Assembly (NCBI GenBank): GCA_023052935.1
Contig: CM041297.1
Span: 105,019,563-105,083,562 of the forward strand
Reading direction: 5' to 3'
Length of the DNA stretch: 64,000 nucleotides
DNA from: Piezodorus guildinii
Lineage: Eukaryota; Arthropoda; Insecta; Hemiptera; Pentatomidae
A model generated the notes under the pieces. That model did no database searches, had not been told where the DNA came from, and saw only the letters and a list, made by a program, of their open reading frames with translations. Both the position numbers and the translations under genes were made by a program. Shown here in pieces: positions 33,233-44,589 of the stretch; positions within the stretch are counted from its first letter, which is position 1; each line of letters begins with the position of its first letter.

Positions 33233-34324
33233 TTTTTTTTTTATTAACATTTCTCAATTTTTTCAAGTTCCTTATAAACTTAATAATTGAAATCAATCAC
33301 TAATGTCTTGTAATGATGTTCCATGTAGTCCTGTCTGAATTTATTGCGGATGAATTGAAATAGTGTTGAACCTATTTATTGGGAAGGTAATATTGAGTGG
33401 TAAAGATGTAAATGGCGTTATATTTTATATGAATATGTGATTGTGAAAGTTGTATTTAAAGGTCTGATTTCTTATTCCTTCCTTCAAAATTTCATGTACA
33501 CATACCATTATCCTCCAAATCTATTAAACATAGGGAACTTTCCTATTTAATTTCACCAAGGGTCCCGAAAGCTCTGTCACTTGATCGTATTAACTTTGGT
33601 ATTTAAATGCATCTCTTACAAAGTAATGGATATGTTGAAAACATTTTTAATTTAATCAAATTTATATGAACAGATATAATTAACAGTGTCAAACTATGAA
33701 ACTAGTTTAAAAATACAACTACTTGAAACTTGAATTACACTACAACTTGAATAATACTTTTTGTTTAACTTGCATTTAAAAACTGTTTAGTCTCCTGCAT
33801 TAAATAGTAACAATACTTCTTTTTATCTTCACTTAATTATTCATTTTTATTTATATTGTTTTACGTGAATTTTGGACAGGGAGGACTAGGAAAATTGAAG
33901 GAAAAACTTATTGGAATAAGAATCCTCATCCTTTCGGTTTGTTGATCTCGTTTCCTTTTGTTAGTATTTCGTCCTTTACCACTCTAGGCTTTGCTTTTTG
34001 TCGTTTGTGTTTTCGGCTTTGTTAGATCTTTCATCTCTCAGAGGCCTTCTGGCCTCCTTTAACAGTCAACTTCATTTGTTATCCACCGCAACTTACACTT
34101 ATAATGATACATAAATATTTTTGTGAATTGTTAATGCTTGAAATTTTAACTTAGTACTATTAGATGTACTTTTAGAAAGAAATAAACCAAAAGGAGAAAA
34201 ATTATTCCGTGACTAAGGCCCCTGAGAATAATATCCAGTTAGACAGAATGTCATAGCTACATCTGGTCAAGGCACAAAATTAATCAGAAATAAATATATA
34301 ACATAAATTAAAAAATATATACAT
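33231..34324. other. AT-rich DNA, no gene seen
   Basis: No coding frame, RNA gene or identifiable element. Confidence 0.45.
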
Positions 34325-34600
34325 TTGTGGCGGATACTTCACACGCTCGCTCACAGATAGCGCTAGCTGCGGCCACGTGGGTCACCGGCCGAGTATGTGA
34401 AGATGTACTATTTAATTATATTGTACATTGTAATGCATTAACACCTTTGTAAACATATGTGTTTATGTAACTGATCTATAAGAATAAATAAACTATTAAA
34501 GGTAATTTGACCTAGGGCCGAGACGCTAGTCTGGTAGAAAACCTCTCACCGTCAATTATTGACATGGATGACTAACATCCCCAAGAGTCAGCACAGCTCT
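34325..34600 (+). mobile_element. Possible solo LTR remnant
   Basis: Begins TGTGGCGGATACTTCACACG, has a G/C-rich stretch with AGATAGCGCTAGC, then an AT-rich part with AATAAATAAA-like signals near 34485, then CACCGTCAATTATTGACA. Start with TG, a promoter-like and a polyadenylation-like part suggest an LTR. A second LTR, primer-binding site and duplication were not found. Confidence 0.22.
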
Positions 34601-35109
34601 TCAAATTATCAACCTGCTTCTATCAGATAGTGTCTCCCTAGGTTAGAGTATCTCTGCCTTAGTAACATTATGTGGTCTGTCTTTATTTAGCATCTTTCAT
34701 CTAACTTATTTCCTTCATTCTCCCTATCCCTCTCATAGGATAGGGTGCATAGCTTCTACCCACGTGCACCTATGAGGACTCCTAACATTGCTGTTGTGCT
34801 ACTACCACACGGGGTGTATCCATCCTAGCCAGTCCCCTGTGCTATTTGGTAGGTGCGGGTTCGCCCCCTACCTGTCAGAGTTACCTCATACATGGTGCTG
34901 CGGTACGTGCTTCTACCACGGTGTGCCCCATCTCCATCTAACTCTCTTCCTTGCGTGAAATTGCCAAGGCCTTCTGATACCCTTTATAGTCCATTATAAT
35001 AACCATACCTCGACACATATAATAATAATAAAACCTATTTTTTTTTTAGTGATAATATAATAAAATAAAATTTGCTAACTAAAGGAGAAATCAAGAAACA
35101 GAAAAGTTA
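34601..35109. other. No gene recognised
   Basis: 34600-34990 is C/T-rich and less AT-rich, and leads into CATATAATAATAATAAAACC near 35018. That end resembles a LINE tail of (ATA)n type, but no coding part precedes it that I can identify. Confidence 0.25.
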
Positions 35110-35290
35110 AAATAACCTATAAAAATATACTCGTATTTTAAAAAATGGGTAGAAATTGATATTTACAACTGTATTATGTAATACATCTATTAAATGTGAT
35201 ACAATATTAACTAGGTCATGATTCACAGGTAGGTATACTACCCATTGGCTACTAACCAAAAACTATGCTTATACTAGAAGGTCCCGGAAG
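35110..35290 (-). mobile_element. Jockey-B 3' end fragment
   Basis: Minus strand: GGGACCTTCTAGTATAAG, then GTAGCCAATGGGTAG, then ACAGTTGTAAATATCAAT, the order of the Jockey-B 3' UTR. Only the last 150-180 bases remain. A second Jockey-B 3' end follows directly. Confidence 0.55.
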
Positions 35291-35299
35291 AAAAATATT

Positions 35300-35510
35300 T
35301 TATTAAACATATTTATTGATATTTACAACTGTATAAAAATACATCAAGTAAATGTGATGGATACATAGTAAACTGGTATGAAATACATTTATAGACACTT
35401 CCCATTGGAAGCACTCTAAAAATATTGTAGACTAGAAGGTCTCGGGGTCATCTTCTTTTCAGACGCCTCGTAGGATAATCACGGATTTTGGAGTAAGCAA
35501 GTATTGTAAC
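35300..35510 (-). mobile_element. Jockey-B 3' part, split by the RTE insertion
   Basis: Minus strand: ORF2 end (RRLKR-like) and CCCGAGACCTTCTAGTCTAC, then the stem-loop with inner stem CTTCC/GGAAG near 35390-35420, then the tail. The 12 bases AAGTATTGTAAC at 35499-35510 repeat at 38746, where the Jockey-B copy continues. Confidence 0.7.
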
Positions 35511-38500
35511 GCCGCAGGGGCTAGTCATAGTGCCAGACTAGTGGGGTATAACACTCCCCCGGGCTCCCGAGTTCAGTACATGGTACCCTCTCACTCAGAA
35601 CAGTACACTAAACACATATTCATCACATAAGGTCATTTACAGTACTCACCTCAGGATCACCTTCCCTGGGAAGACCCAAGGTTGGGGGTATAGCTAACCA
35701 CCTGTGTTCTTACTGGGCCAATCACCCGTAAGAATGTAAAAATGATTCAAAGAAACATTAGCTATAGCCTCGGATTTGGACAGTCTAGAAGGAAACGACT
35801 CGGTATGGAAAAAGACATACGTTTGGGAACTTGGAATATTAAATCCCTTACAGGCAAAGAATCAGAAATCATCGAAGAGATGAAGACGTACAGGTTAGAC
35901 ATTCTAGGAATCAGTGAAGTACGAAGAAAAGAAGCTGGAGAGGTAGCGATGGACGACGGTCATAGGTTAATATATTCGGATGTTGCTCCAGGAAATAGAG
36001 CTGCAGAGGGAGTCGGCATTATAATGAGGGATGAGCTATTCAAAAGAGTGGAAGAATGGGAGCCAGTGAACTCACGCCTTATTGCAGTCAATATTAATTT
36101 ACGCACAGGAAACTGGACGTTAATACAAGTGTATGCTCCGACAAACGATGCAAACATATTGGATAAGGAACAGTTTTATGCAGACCTTGAGCGTTTAGTG
36201 ACCAAAAATAAAAATAGTAACAGGAGCATCCTAATTATGGGAGACCTCAATGCGCGGATAGGCAATGACCACACGAGAACGCATGGTGTAATGGGTCCAC
36301 ATGGAGGAGAGAGAGTGAAGAATGATAGCGGCCAACGACTGATCGAGTTCTGTGTGGACAATAATATGATTATTGGGAATTATTATTTTCCTCACAAGCC
36401 AGTGCACAAAATCACCTTCTCAGCAGTGGAACGTAATGCAAATAGCATCATTGACTATTTTATATACGACCGGGAAATCAGGAGGTTTTTCACTGATGTT
36501 AAGGTTATCAGAGGAGCAGAAATTGGTAGTGATCATATGCTACTGGTTGCCGATACGAGGATACTTAAGGAGCGCAAGACAAAACCAAAAGCATACGCTA
36601 GGATTGAGGTAAAAAAGCTTCAGGACCCTCAGATAAGGCAGAGGTATGAAGAGGAACTGAAAAGAAAACTTCAGGAATTGGATGCGGATGCTAGTTTGGA
36701 TGATGTATGGAAACATATTAAGGAGAGTATCCTAGAGTCGGCTACATTGGTCTGCGGAGTCAAAAGAATATATACAAAAGGTAAAAGGACTGCATGGTGG
36801 AGCGATGAATTAAAAGCATTGGTTAAGGAAAAGAAGGTAGCCTGGAAAAATTATTGCACTGCCAAAACTGCGGAAAAATGGCAGTCATATGTATTGACCA
36901 GGAATAATACCAAAGAGGCCGTAAAAACTGCAAAAAGGAGATCTTGGGAAGAATTTGGAGAGAGATTGAACCAAGATCATGGTGAAAACATAAAGCTATT
37001 CTGGAAAAAAATCAAAGCACTGAGAGGCCGAACAGTCAAGGGAATCAGGAATATTAAGAATGAGCTAGGAGAAATGGTCTCAGAAGATAAAGGCATCCTA
37101 GAGGTATGGAGGAGACATTATGAGAAACAATTCATAAATAAATATGTGTGTCCTTTGGACAGTCAAGAAGGGCGCTGGAATTAAGCTGAGTTCGATGAGG
37201 TCATCGAGGAGGAAGAAGTTGAGCTAGCTATCGAAAAGATCAAGACAGGAAAAGCTCCAGGACGGGATACTATAGTTGGAGAGTTTGTTAAGTATGGTGG
37301 AATGGAGTTAATGAAGTCTCTCCAAATACTTTTTCAAAAAGCCTGGGATGAGAAAAAGATCCCTACAGAATGGGAATATAATGTGATAATTCCCATACAT
37401 AAAAAAGGCAGCCAGGCTGAATGCTCCAACTACAGACCTATATGCCTGTCTCCAGTGGTATACAAGTTGTATACAACCATCCTGCATAATAGACTGAAAC
37501 CTCTAGTTGAGCCGTTTATAGGAGAGGAGCAAGCTGGATTCAGGCCAGGACGTCAGACGCAGGACCATATATTCACCCTGAGGAAAAATCATGGGATCAT
37601 GATAAAAATTTATATCTTGCCTTCCTAGACCTCCAAGGTGCATTTGACTCGGTCCCAAGAAACGAAATATGGGAAACACTAAGAGCCAAGAATATTCCAA
37701 GAAGCCTGGTGGAAGCTATAAAATCCGTATACCAAGATCCAAAGGGTATAGTGAGACTGAATGGGCAAGAATCTGACCATTTTAGCATAGCTAGAGGGGT
37801 TAAACAAGGGGATAGCTTAAGCCCATTGCTATTCACATTATATATGGATGAAATAGCTGCAATCTGCAAAAGGGGAACAGAAAGGACTTTCCTAGGGCGA
37901 AGGAATCTGCTTCCAGTCGTGATACAGCTTCTCCTGTATGCGGACGATATTGTCCTGATTGCAGATTCTGAAGAGAAATTGCAGCAAGCAGTTGACGAAT
38001 GGAATGAAGAGCTCCGCAGGAAGGGTATGACCATCAGTACCAGCAAGAGTAAGATCTTACAGGTTGGAAGGGTACAGGAAGATGTTTTGGTATACTGCAA
38101 TGGAGAGGCGATGGAAGAGGTGTCAGATTTCACCTACCTCGGCACTGTTATGCATACATAGATCTGGGAAAGCAGACTCAGAAATAGTGAACAGGATAAG
38201 CAAGGCCAACGCTGTATACTACCAGATCTGCAATACAGTGATCGGGAAGAGAGAAGTCAGCAGAAATGTGAAACTGCACATCTTTAAGGCGGTGTACCTT
38301 CCTGTACTCCTTTATGGTGCAGAAAGCTGGGTGATGACTGGCAGACTGGAGAGCAAAATCATTGCTGCGGAGATGAGATTTCTCCGAAGAATCGCAGGGA
38401 GAACAAGACGGGACTGCATCCGCAATGATAGGATCAGAGAGGAGTTAGGAGTTCCCTCAATGAAGGATGTCCTGGAAACTCGGCAGCTCAAGTGGTTTGG

Positions 38501-38745
38501 ACATGTTGTCCGGATGGAGGGACACAGAGATCCATTGAAAACCATGGACTATATTCCCATTGGTAAAAGACCCCGTGGCCGACCAAGAATGTCGTACCTG
38601 GAGTACGTAGACCGTTTGTGCAAGAAACGAAATAAAAATATTCGCCAAGCCAGAAATCTAGCATACAACAGGGAACATTGGCAATCCTGGCTAAACGCTC
38701 CCCTACGCTGAAAGGCACTACAGGGTGATGCAAAAGAAGAAGAAG
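35511..38745 (+). mobile_element. RTE-clade LINE nested in Jockey-B
   Basis: Bounded by the 12-bp duplication AAGTATTGTAAC (35499-35510 and 38746-38757). It has a short 5' region of about 230 bases, one long ORF, almost no 3' UTR, and ends in a (GAA)n-like tail with no poly(A). Compact layout and a triplet-repeat tail are typical of the RTE clade. It inserted in the opposite orientation to its Jockey-B host. Confidence 0.85.
35742..38711 (+). pseudogene. RTE ORF: endonuclease and reverse transcriptase, broken
   Basis: Nearly full length. The endonuclease comes first: LGTWNIKSLTGKE, ILGISEVRRKE, GDLNARIGND and GSDHM hold the expected catalytic residues. The reverse transcriptase follows: NYRPICLSPVVYK, AGFRPGRQTQD, FLDLQGAFDSVPR, GVKQGDSLSPLLF, YADDIVLIAD. 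The C-terminal part has LLYGAESW, RDCIRNDRIREELG, LKWFGHVVRMEG and RPRGRPRMSYLEYV, a tail common in RTE proteins. Damage: an in-frame TAA at 37182-37184, a frameshift near 37590-37620, and another near 38155. All catalytic residues seen are intact, so inactivation is recent relative to the Jockey-B copy it sits in. The first ATG in frame is at 35742; a later Met precedes EKDIRLGTWN. Confidence 0.88.
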
Positions 38746-39405
38746 AAGTATTGTAACTATTAGGTTAGAGTGAAATTGCAGTTTTTCATAAAAAGGAGTA
38801 GTATCTGGCTCACGTCAAGTCAGCAAAATAAGGAACATTAAGCTGTTTATCGATGAGCTTATTCGTGACATAATAAGGAGCATTGAAGATTTTGAATTGT
38901 AAGGATTGGATACGAAAAGAATTAAGCCCATATTGGCTTTATGATAGTCATCTTGATGAGTCTTTTGTAGTAAAGTGGCAGGTTTGAGCGCTTGTCGAGT
39001 AAGTAGTTCTTGTCGTTTAAGTCTAGTATGAGGACTCTAAGTAAGACGTTTATCAAGATATAGTCCTAGATATCGGATCTGTGTAACAGTGACAAGCGGA
39101 GTATTATTGAAGGATACTGGAGGGCAGCATGGCATATGTTTACGACGAAGGGTAAATGTTATTTGGTGAGATTTATTGGAATTTATTTTTATCCTCCAAT
39201 TCAGGCACTATACTTCAAGGTCTTTGATATGGGATTGAAGGATTTGATAGGCAGTAGTAGAATCGTTATTAACTGATAACACACAAGATTCATCAGCATA
39301 AGTAGAAAGGAAGGTGGAAGGATGTGTTAGGATATTACCTGTATAGACTATGTAAGGAATGTATCCGATAATACTGCCTTTAGGAACACCTACACCTAAT
39401 AGAGA
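38746..39405 (-). mobile_element. Jockey-B, upstream part of the split copy
   Basis: Continues the minus-strand Jockey-B copy. Reading the minus strand: GVPKGSIIGYIPYIVYTGNI, then YADES where the catalytic YADD-type box is expected, then LSVNNDSTTAYQIL and the thumb-region sequence, with stops and shifts. The copy is 5'-truncated or ends near 39405, where a tRNA-like repeat begins. Confidence 0.7.
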
Positions 39406-39407
39406 TT

Positions 39408-39640
39408 CGTACTGCTTGTAGGCCAACGGCCGTGCCATGATGTGATTCGGCCGAGATCCCGCTGTGGCGCCAGGTTTTTTCCTATTTTGGAGGCCCACAT
39501 TCTGAGTGTGCTCCAGAAGGCTCTCCATGCCTCCTGTGATGTAACAGAATAAATAATATTCTGTCACAACCGGGATTCGAATCCAGGACCCGGAGAACAG
39601 TAGACTAGTGTTCTATCCACTAGACCAGTTTGCGGAGTTT
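39408..39640 (-). mobile_element. tRNA-derived SINE or tRNA-like repeat
   Basis: Minus strand: TGGTCTAGTGGATAGAACAC (A box region, 39612-39628), then GGATTCGAATCC (B box, 39573-39584), at the spacing of a tRNA. The acceptor stem does not close, so it is not a functional tRNA gene. The downstream part has the small hairpin CAGAATA/TATTCTG. The body differs from the SINE at 21385, so this is a second family. No target-site duplication was seen. Confidence 0.5.
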
Positions 39641-40890
39641 GTAAAACAATCAAAGGTACCAGTGTTGAGCACCAAAATAAAAAAAAAAAATTCTACAATC
39701 TAACTAAAGCTTAAAAGGATTCTAATTGGACATTCATTTCAGGACAATTCTTATTTTCACACAGTGTCATTTTGGGATGCGAGGGGGTAAAGAAAAACAA
39801 TATATTTTAATGTGGAAAGAGTGTACAGATATTTGAAGGGAGAGAATTCCAAATGGTGGTGGAACGGTCTTGAAAAGAACTATATGTTTTGCTTATGTGG
39901 GAAGGGATATGAAGTTCAAGAATATACACCTATTAAATACTATGGTTCGGAAGTAGGGGAACCATCCCAGTAGATACTGGATCATTTTTGGAGAAGTATA
40001 GACTGGAAAGAAATCAGTTGCAAAAAATAGCGATTGAGAGCATGAGGCTGACTGAAGCTAAGCTGGATTTATATATTTCCCTAAGCAATTTCGAAATGAA
40101 TAATGTCTATGCATTTCTATTTGGCAGTATATCCCTCTATCTTCATGATTGACCCGGTATGCTGTGTACTCATAGCAACTGAGCGAAGTTGAGCAGCAAA
40201 TATAAATGTGAATTTCTTCTTCTTGTTAAAACAGATTTATTTGGATTTTTTATATTCTATATCTCTTTCTATATTTCCTCAATAGTCTGTGAACCACAAT
40301 TATGAAAGATATGTGGAACCAATATGGGGAAGTTCATGAGAATTCTCATGTTCTATAACTTCGTTAAGCCTAGAATAAGTGGATATTACATCAAAGGAAA
40401 GCTCATTAAAGAGGCAATGAACGATATCTGAATATGAAAAACAATAAACAAGAAACGAAGTGTAAAGGAGAATACTAAGCTACTGTATAAATTGGATTCG
40501 GTATTCGTATGATGATAATGCTAGAGATTAAAGGGTGGTAATTGCGACTGCATTACAGGACTGGGTGGAATTGCCTGTTACCAGTAGTCCCCAGTATTAA
40601 GTACCGCTTGATCCAGCGCTTTTCTCACGCTCGATTTAAAAACAAAATTAAACCTAACAGTTAAGACCTTCGGTATAAAATTACCAATCCTGAAACTTGG
40701 TGTTAAAAGGAATTTATGGTTTTCGGAATTATTCCAATTTCCATTAAGGGCAGAAGTTCCTGCTGTAGGGAGCGTTCATTGCCTTATAAATGTATTAGCT
40801 TATTCAGATATTTTTGTTTTATTTCACTGAAAATAAAGACAAACGAAAATTACTTTATCATGAACAAAATAGTAATTATTTAATAAAATA

Positions 40891-40894
<4 letters not shown>
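39641..40894. other. No gene seen
   Basis: No recognisable coding sequence or repeat. Confidence 0.4.
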
Positions 40895-40948
<54 letters not shown>

Positions 40949-41002
40949 AAAAAATGGTTTTATGATGTACTAAAAATAAGAATATTGGTAATTTGCTTTA
41001 AA

Positions 41003-41065
<63 letters not shown>

Positions 41066-41125
41066 AAAAAACGGTTTTATGATGTACTAAAAATAAGAAT
41101 ATTGGTAATTTGCTTTAAATGATAT
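40895..41125. repeat. Two tandem units, each (TA)n plus about 65-bp unique
   Basis: (TA)n at about 40897-40942, then ACATAAAAAAATGGTTTTAT and ATGATGTACTAAAAATAAG to TTTAAATGATAT, then (TA)n at about 41007-41060, then the same unique segment again with one T-to-C change. A unit of about 110-118 bp was duplicated once. Confidence 0.9.
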
Positions 41126-41214
41126 TTTTCCTATAAAGGTAAAGTGTGATGATCCTTTAAAATGTAGGATGTTGTAGTTGATAATACCATATCAGAGACC
41201 TAGAAGTATCGTGT

Positions 41215-41860
41215 CAGAATCAGGGGATAAAAATAAATTGCAATAAATCCCACCAAATTACCTTTGCCCTTCGTCGTAAACCAATGACTTCCTACCCTTC
41301 CGTATTATTTAATAACACTCCTCTAGTCCTTGTTGAACAGATCTGAAATATAGAACTCCATCTCGACAAACGTCTTACTTGAAATCCTTATACAAGACTA
41401 AAACTACAAGAAACTGCCCGACGTTTTCGAATACTTCAGCACCTACTGGACAAACTCTCAAACCTTCCACTTTACTACAAAAAGCTCCTCTATATTGCCA
41501 TTCTAAGACCGATATCGACTTACGGAATAGAGCAATGGTGCTCTACTAAACCGTCGAATTTTTCTTGTATCCATTCCTTACAATCCGAAATCCTTCGGAA
41601 AATTCTCAATGCTCCTTATTTTGTTACATAAATATTCATCTATAAAGACCTTAATATTCCATATGTTGCTGACACAGCCCAAACCAGGTAACATTCCTTC
41701 CATGACAATTCAATTCCCACTTTAATCCATTAGTTTCAATCCATGCATCCTTTTCAGTCCTTAATAATCTTCCGAGGAGTCTGAAAAAAAGATGGCCACG
41801 AGACCTTCTAGTTTAGAATATTTATAGAGTGCTGCCACTGGGTATATTATTATCTATGAC
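41215..41860 (+). mobile_element. 5'-truncated Jockey-B copy, decayed
   Basis: Starts around INCNKSHQITFALRRKP, passes through VEQI and LTWNPYTRLK-like codons, RPISTYGIEQWCSTKPSNFS and RWPRDLLV, with many stops. The 3' UTR has AGAGTGCTGCCACTGGGTAT near 41826. Confidence 0.7.
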
Positions 41861-41869
41861 AACCAGTTC

Positions 41870-42228
41870 GTTTTATCGGCTTTTCATTACTCTCCGTCAA
41901 ATTTTACAATAGTATGTATACGATAATATTTTTTCTAAAATCTTTATCATTCCAACGGTATATTATACATGTACGAGTATATTACTATTCTTAAGTTAAA
42001 TAACAAAAAATTGCATAAAAAAAATATTTTTGCAGTTATCCCCTATGATTGGATATCGAATTCGATTACTTATATATTTACCAGTTTTTTTAGATTTAAT
42101 AATCAGATGATATTCTGAATTTCATAAAAACTACTAAATTAAAGGTACTTTAGAGGAAGAAATTTTGGAATATCGCCATTTAAGCCCTGTCAGACTATTT
42201 CAATCAGAATGAAACTACTGGAAAGTCC
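41870..42228 (+). mobile_element. Family X repeat, left-half fragment
   Basis: CGTTTTATCGGCTTTTCATT, AACGGTATATTATACATG, TGGATATCGAATTCG, and GAAATTTTGGAATATCG with CCCTGTCAGACTATTTCAAT match the left and middle part of the family. It ends at about 42228, before a 45-base segment of different composition, and the repeat then partly starts again. Confidence 0.6.
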
Positions 42229-42274
42229 GGCGTTGACAGCGCCATCAAGTGGCCAAGAGATGAAACAATTGCAT

Positions 42275-42850
42275 TAAAAAAATATTTTTTTTTCAGTTTT
42301 CTCATTTATTTGGATATCGAATTCGTTCAACTTATATATTTACCTGTTTTTTATCAATGGTAATCAGATGATATAGTTATTTTTATATAATCTACAAAAT
42401 TAAAGGGACTTTAGAGGAAGAAAATTTAAAATATCTGCTTTTAAGCCCCATCAGACTATTTTAATCAGAATTAAACCTACATGATATTAAAGCCCACTAA
42501 ATTTTACATCAATTTAGCGAGTTTAATCAAAATCGTTAGAGCCGTTTTTGAGAAAATCGTAAAAAGGTACTAAATGAATGGGATAAAGTAGGATTTTAGT
42601 AAAAAATTTGATGTAACATCTAGGGCGTATAGTAGTCCTAAATATAGAATTTCAGTTACGTACGACTTTTTGTTTTTGCACTAGAGTTACCACACACACA
42701 CAAGGACACACAAACAAACAGACCTTTTTGCGGGACTTCGTTATTTGGAATCAGGGGACCCTAAAACGTGTATTTCCGTTGAAAACTGGAATTTGAAAAT
42801 TTTCACGATACTTTCCAAATTTCATCTTTTTCTAAAAATGTTGTTTCCAG
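42275..42850 (+). mobile_element. Family X repeat, middle and right fragment
   Basis: Begins again at ATTGCATTAAAAAAATATTT, a segment already present near 42010, and runs to CGTGTATTTCCGTTGAAAAC and ATTTTCACGATACTTTCC. The overlap means two copies or a partial duplication. A short open frame at 42745-42930 is incidental. Confidence 0.6.
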
Positions 42851-44575
42851 GCAAATCTAAAAAAATCCGCGTTTTGTCGAAAAAAAAAAACCCAAGTGAC
42901 TTGAAAAAAGACCCACTTATGAAAACATAAGTTTTTTTTTTAATCTACTAAATTCCTTGAGAGAGGTAGAACAGGTATAGCCTTTTTTTTTCAATAGTAA
43001 ATCACTTAAATTATAAAAAAAATCGGTGAGGAAGGTTTCATGGAAATTCGTGAATTAGATATAAATTAATCGGAAATATCTAATCTCTCTATATATAAAA
43101 TGAAAACGCGATTTTGGATTCCAATAACTCCATCTAAACCACGAGACAGATTTTGATACGGTTTTCACCATCATTAAAGGTATTGTTTCCTGAAGATTTG
43201 CGAGTAAAATACAATGCAATTTAGCTTTTTTTGAAACGGGAAAAGGAAATTTTCTGTAACCAAGTCTTCAAAAAATTATTTCTGAATAGTAGCAACATCG
43301 GCGTATAATATACCGTTGGAAAGCGCAAGAATTTAGACAAGCTAATATGCAATAAAATAAACGTACGAGTTGATTAGTTGTTGTAAGCTCGTATACTTTA
43401 CATCAATAAACATAAAATAGTTATAAACCTAATAGGACGGGAACGTTTGTTATTATCTGCTTCACGTTAAAACGACCAACAAATAAACTTAACCAATTAC
43501 ACGTTTCGTTACAGTAAACTAAAACTTCTAAAGTGATAAACTCTAAATCAGTCAGAAAGAGATTTTTTAAACATGAATGGCTGTAAGAAGTAGGTGCGGG
43601 TCGGCTAGGTAATGCAATAAAAGTAAAATCTTCTTTAGTGGGTTTTTGTTTTTAAAATTAAGAGGAAAAAATTCAAATGAATAAAAACTGGTGAAGGTAC
43701 TAACCATTCGTCCAAAATTTATCATACAAGGACAAAATTTTATATTCTCATGGATATCTTTCATCTTGTATTCCTAGTTCAGTAAATAATAAAATTTGTT
43801 GCTATTTATTGTATTTGTTCATTGCTTTATTATTATAAACATTTTCAATACATATATGGACACTTAAGAGGCGTCAGTCATCGAAAACGGATATCCTATA
43901 TCTGTGCAAGGGTGTAAACACACGTTCCATATATATATAAAAAAAAAAAAAAAATCATTTAGGAAAAATGTACTGAAACAAATCGCACCGATATAGGGGT
44001 GTATTTTTATTGGAAATTGTAATGTAAAACAAACGCAAACAAAGTGGATTCCTACTGGGCGTAGGTAGGTTATTGAATTCCTGTTTTAAATGTTCAGTTC
44101 GTCTCAATGCTTACTTAAAATATCTATCCATATTTGTATATATAAAAACTTATTTATATCTATTTCTTTTTTTTTATAAATCATTATGTTGAATATGAGA
44201 AGTATGATCAATAGCTCATTAACAATAATTTGCATGGCTTTTATATAACTTTGCACTCGTTACGTACTAAATATGAGCGCTGAAATAATTTATAAATTAA
44301 CCTGTTTCATTGAATTCTCTGTGCAGCCAATTAGTCCTGGCAACTACTGGCTGGAATATGGTTATGGCGGTTAGAATAATCTATCATCGCATATAAAGGG
44401 GTATTTTAAATCGCCGAATCGTTAAAATAGGTATTGCTTTAAATTAAATTTGCATTATTCATGGAATACATATATATTGTTTGTAATAATTGGCCTGGCA
44501 TAGACCGTACAGTTGCATTATTACCTGTTTACTCATCTTAAAAAAATCAGTCGTTGTTCCTGTTTCTTTAGAGTT
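42851..44575. other. No gene; possible Helitron-like fragment near 43085
   Basis: At 43087 TCTCTATATATAAAATGAAA followed by CTCCATCTAAACCACGAGAC and GATTTTGATACGGTTTTCACC resembles the 5' part of non-autonomous Helitrons in insects. A matching 3' hairpin end was not identified. ATAATATACCGTTGGAAAGC at 43307-43326 is also present in family X. No gene. Confidence 0.3.
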
Positions 44576-44589
44576 AAAATTGGGAAATA

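Noticed and set aside
39208..39567. 119-codon protein joining a tRNA-like repeat and a reverse transcriptase
   Set aside because: The frame merely runs from the SINE-like repeat into a decayed Jockey-B fragment.
39565..39640. Functional tRNA gene
   Set aside because: A and B boxes are present but the acceptor stem does not pair.
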